16,824 nt of DNA from Cymbomonas tetramitiformis (lineage: Eukaryota > Chlorophyta > Pyramimonadophyceae > Pyramimonadales > Pyramimonadaceae). Position numbers and translations under genes: made by a program. Shown here one piece after another: positions 16,189 through 16,824 of the stretch (positions are counted from its first letter, which is position 1; every line of letters starts with the position of its first letter). Where the stretch lies: contig LGRX02012828.1 of the NCBI GenBank assembly GCA_001247695.2, forward strand, positions 1 to 16,824, in the 5' to 3' direction. The notes below the pieces were generated by a model. That model was not told the DNA's origin. It saw only the letters and a list, made by a program, of their open reading frames with translations, and made no database searches.

Positions 16189-16735
16189 AGTGAGGGGAAA
16201 CCCAAGCTCTCGTGACGATATGCTTGACGCGGTGGTTAATCCTTTGAGCGCTCCTGCTCCTAGGAATCTTGAGTGTACTCTTAGCCTCGCGACACTTTCT
16301 TTGACAACGGCGACCACGCATGACTCAATCTCTAATTTTCCCGAGCTAGGTCCCAGATGCCAGGCCTTTATTACGAGCGACCAGGACACCACCTGACTGC
16401 ACTAGGGCCATGTGCAACCTCTGCATCGCCTCTGCCTCCTCTCTCTTGACCGTTATCTTGCAGTATCCAGCTTGGTTTGCAAAAGCAGCCTAAAAAGATG
16501 CTATCATCTCCCTCGTCTTAACGACCACACCATCCCACCCCGAGACACTTTCATTCCTCACCCCTTCCCCTCCGCAATCCTCCGACTGCCAGCGTGGGAT
16601 CTAATCTTACTGCGGTCGCCTCATTGAATCCTGCGACCCTTACACTCGCCTGCTAGCCGCTCTCCTGCGTGCCCTGCGCCACCACTCTCTGCCGAAATTG
16701 CTTTCCTCTGTTCTTCCCAGCCTCACCTCAAGAAA
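16189..16735. other. C- and T-rich tail region, no gene seen
   Basis: Short frames without domains. From about 16420 the plus strand is pyrimidine-rich (CTCCTCTCTC, CACCCC, CCTTCCCC). Nothing recognised. Confidence 0.4.
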
Positions 16736-16824
16736 ATGCTCATCCCTAGATACATGCTCATCCCTAGATACATGCTCATCCCTAGATACATGCTCATCCC
16801 TAGATAGATGCGCATCCCTAGATA
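16736..16824. repeat. 18-bp minisatellite, five copies, running off the window
   Basis: ATGCTCATCCCTAGATAC starts at 16736, 16754, 16772 and 16790, with a diverged copy (ATGCGCATCCC) at 16808. The array continues to the last base, so its full size is unknown. Confidence 0.95.

Overview
The window is nuclear DNA of a eukaryote, most likely a green alga or a close relative. A clearly spliced housekeeping gene lies next to decayed retro- and DNA transposons and many minisatellites. All four readable 5' splice sites read G|GTGCGC, and a TGTAA motif follows the housekeeping gene; both are usual in green algae. Species cannot be named from the sequence alone. Coding regions end in TGA, TAG and TAA, so the standard code is assumed.

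Layout. 1-700: intron sequence with three minisatellites. 701-3790 (+): the last five exons of a cytosolic-type aspartyl-tRNA synthetase; the 5' part of the gene lies outside the window, and the large introns are largely tandem repeat. 3791-5389: 3' flank, a tRNA-like (SINE-like) segment and AT/TG microsatellites. 5390-5844 and 14446-14900: two direct copies of a 455-bp dispersed repeat carrying a 74-nt palindrome. 5942-6263: an 18/36-bp minisatellite. 6401-8072 (-), perhaps to 8415: a broken gene of unknown function. 9005-9394 (-): the C-terminal end of a hAT transposase. 9837-12978 (+): a 5'-truncated, internally deleted Ty3/gypsy chromovirus with its 3' LTR. 13000-16824: mostly non-coding, with AT-rich ATCGAT-type sequence, hairpins, microsatellites and an 18-bp minisatellite running off the end.

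The most interesting object is the Ty3 element. Its last ORF (10924-12105) joins an integrase tail and a chromodomain to a cytosine-C5-type DNA methyltransferase domain. Motif I (LFSGTG), a PPC catalytic loop and ENP are all present. The element therefore encodes a potential chromatin reader and a DNA-modification writer in one protein. Retrotransposon-borne cytosine methyltransferases are reported in the literature for charophytes and dinoflagellates, so the principle is known; this architecture and methyltransferase subtype deserve a check. Reverse transcriptase and integrase here are damaged (5' truncation, RNase H deletion, frameshift), whereas the chromodomain-methyltransferase frame is uninterrupted.

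Only the aspartyl-tRNA synthetase is a confidently functional host gene in this window.
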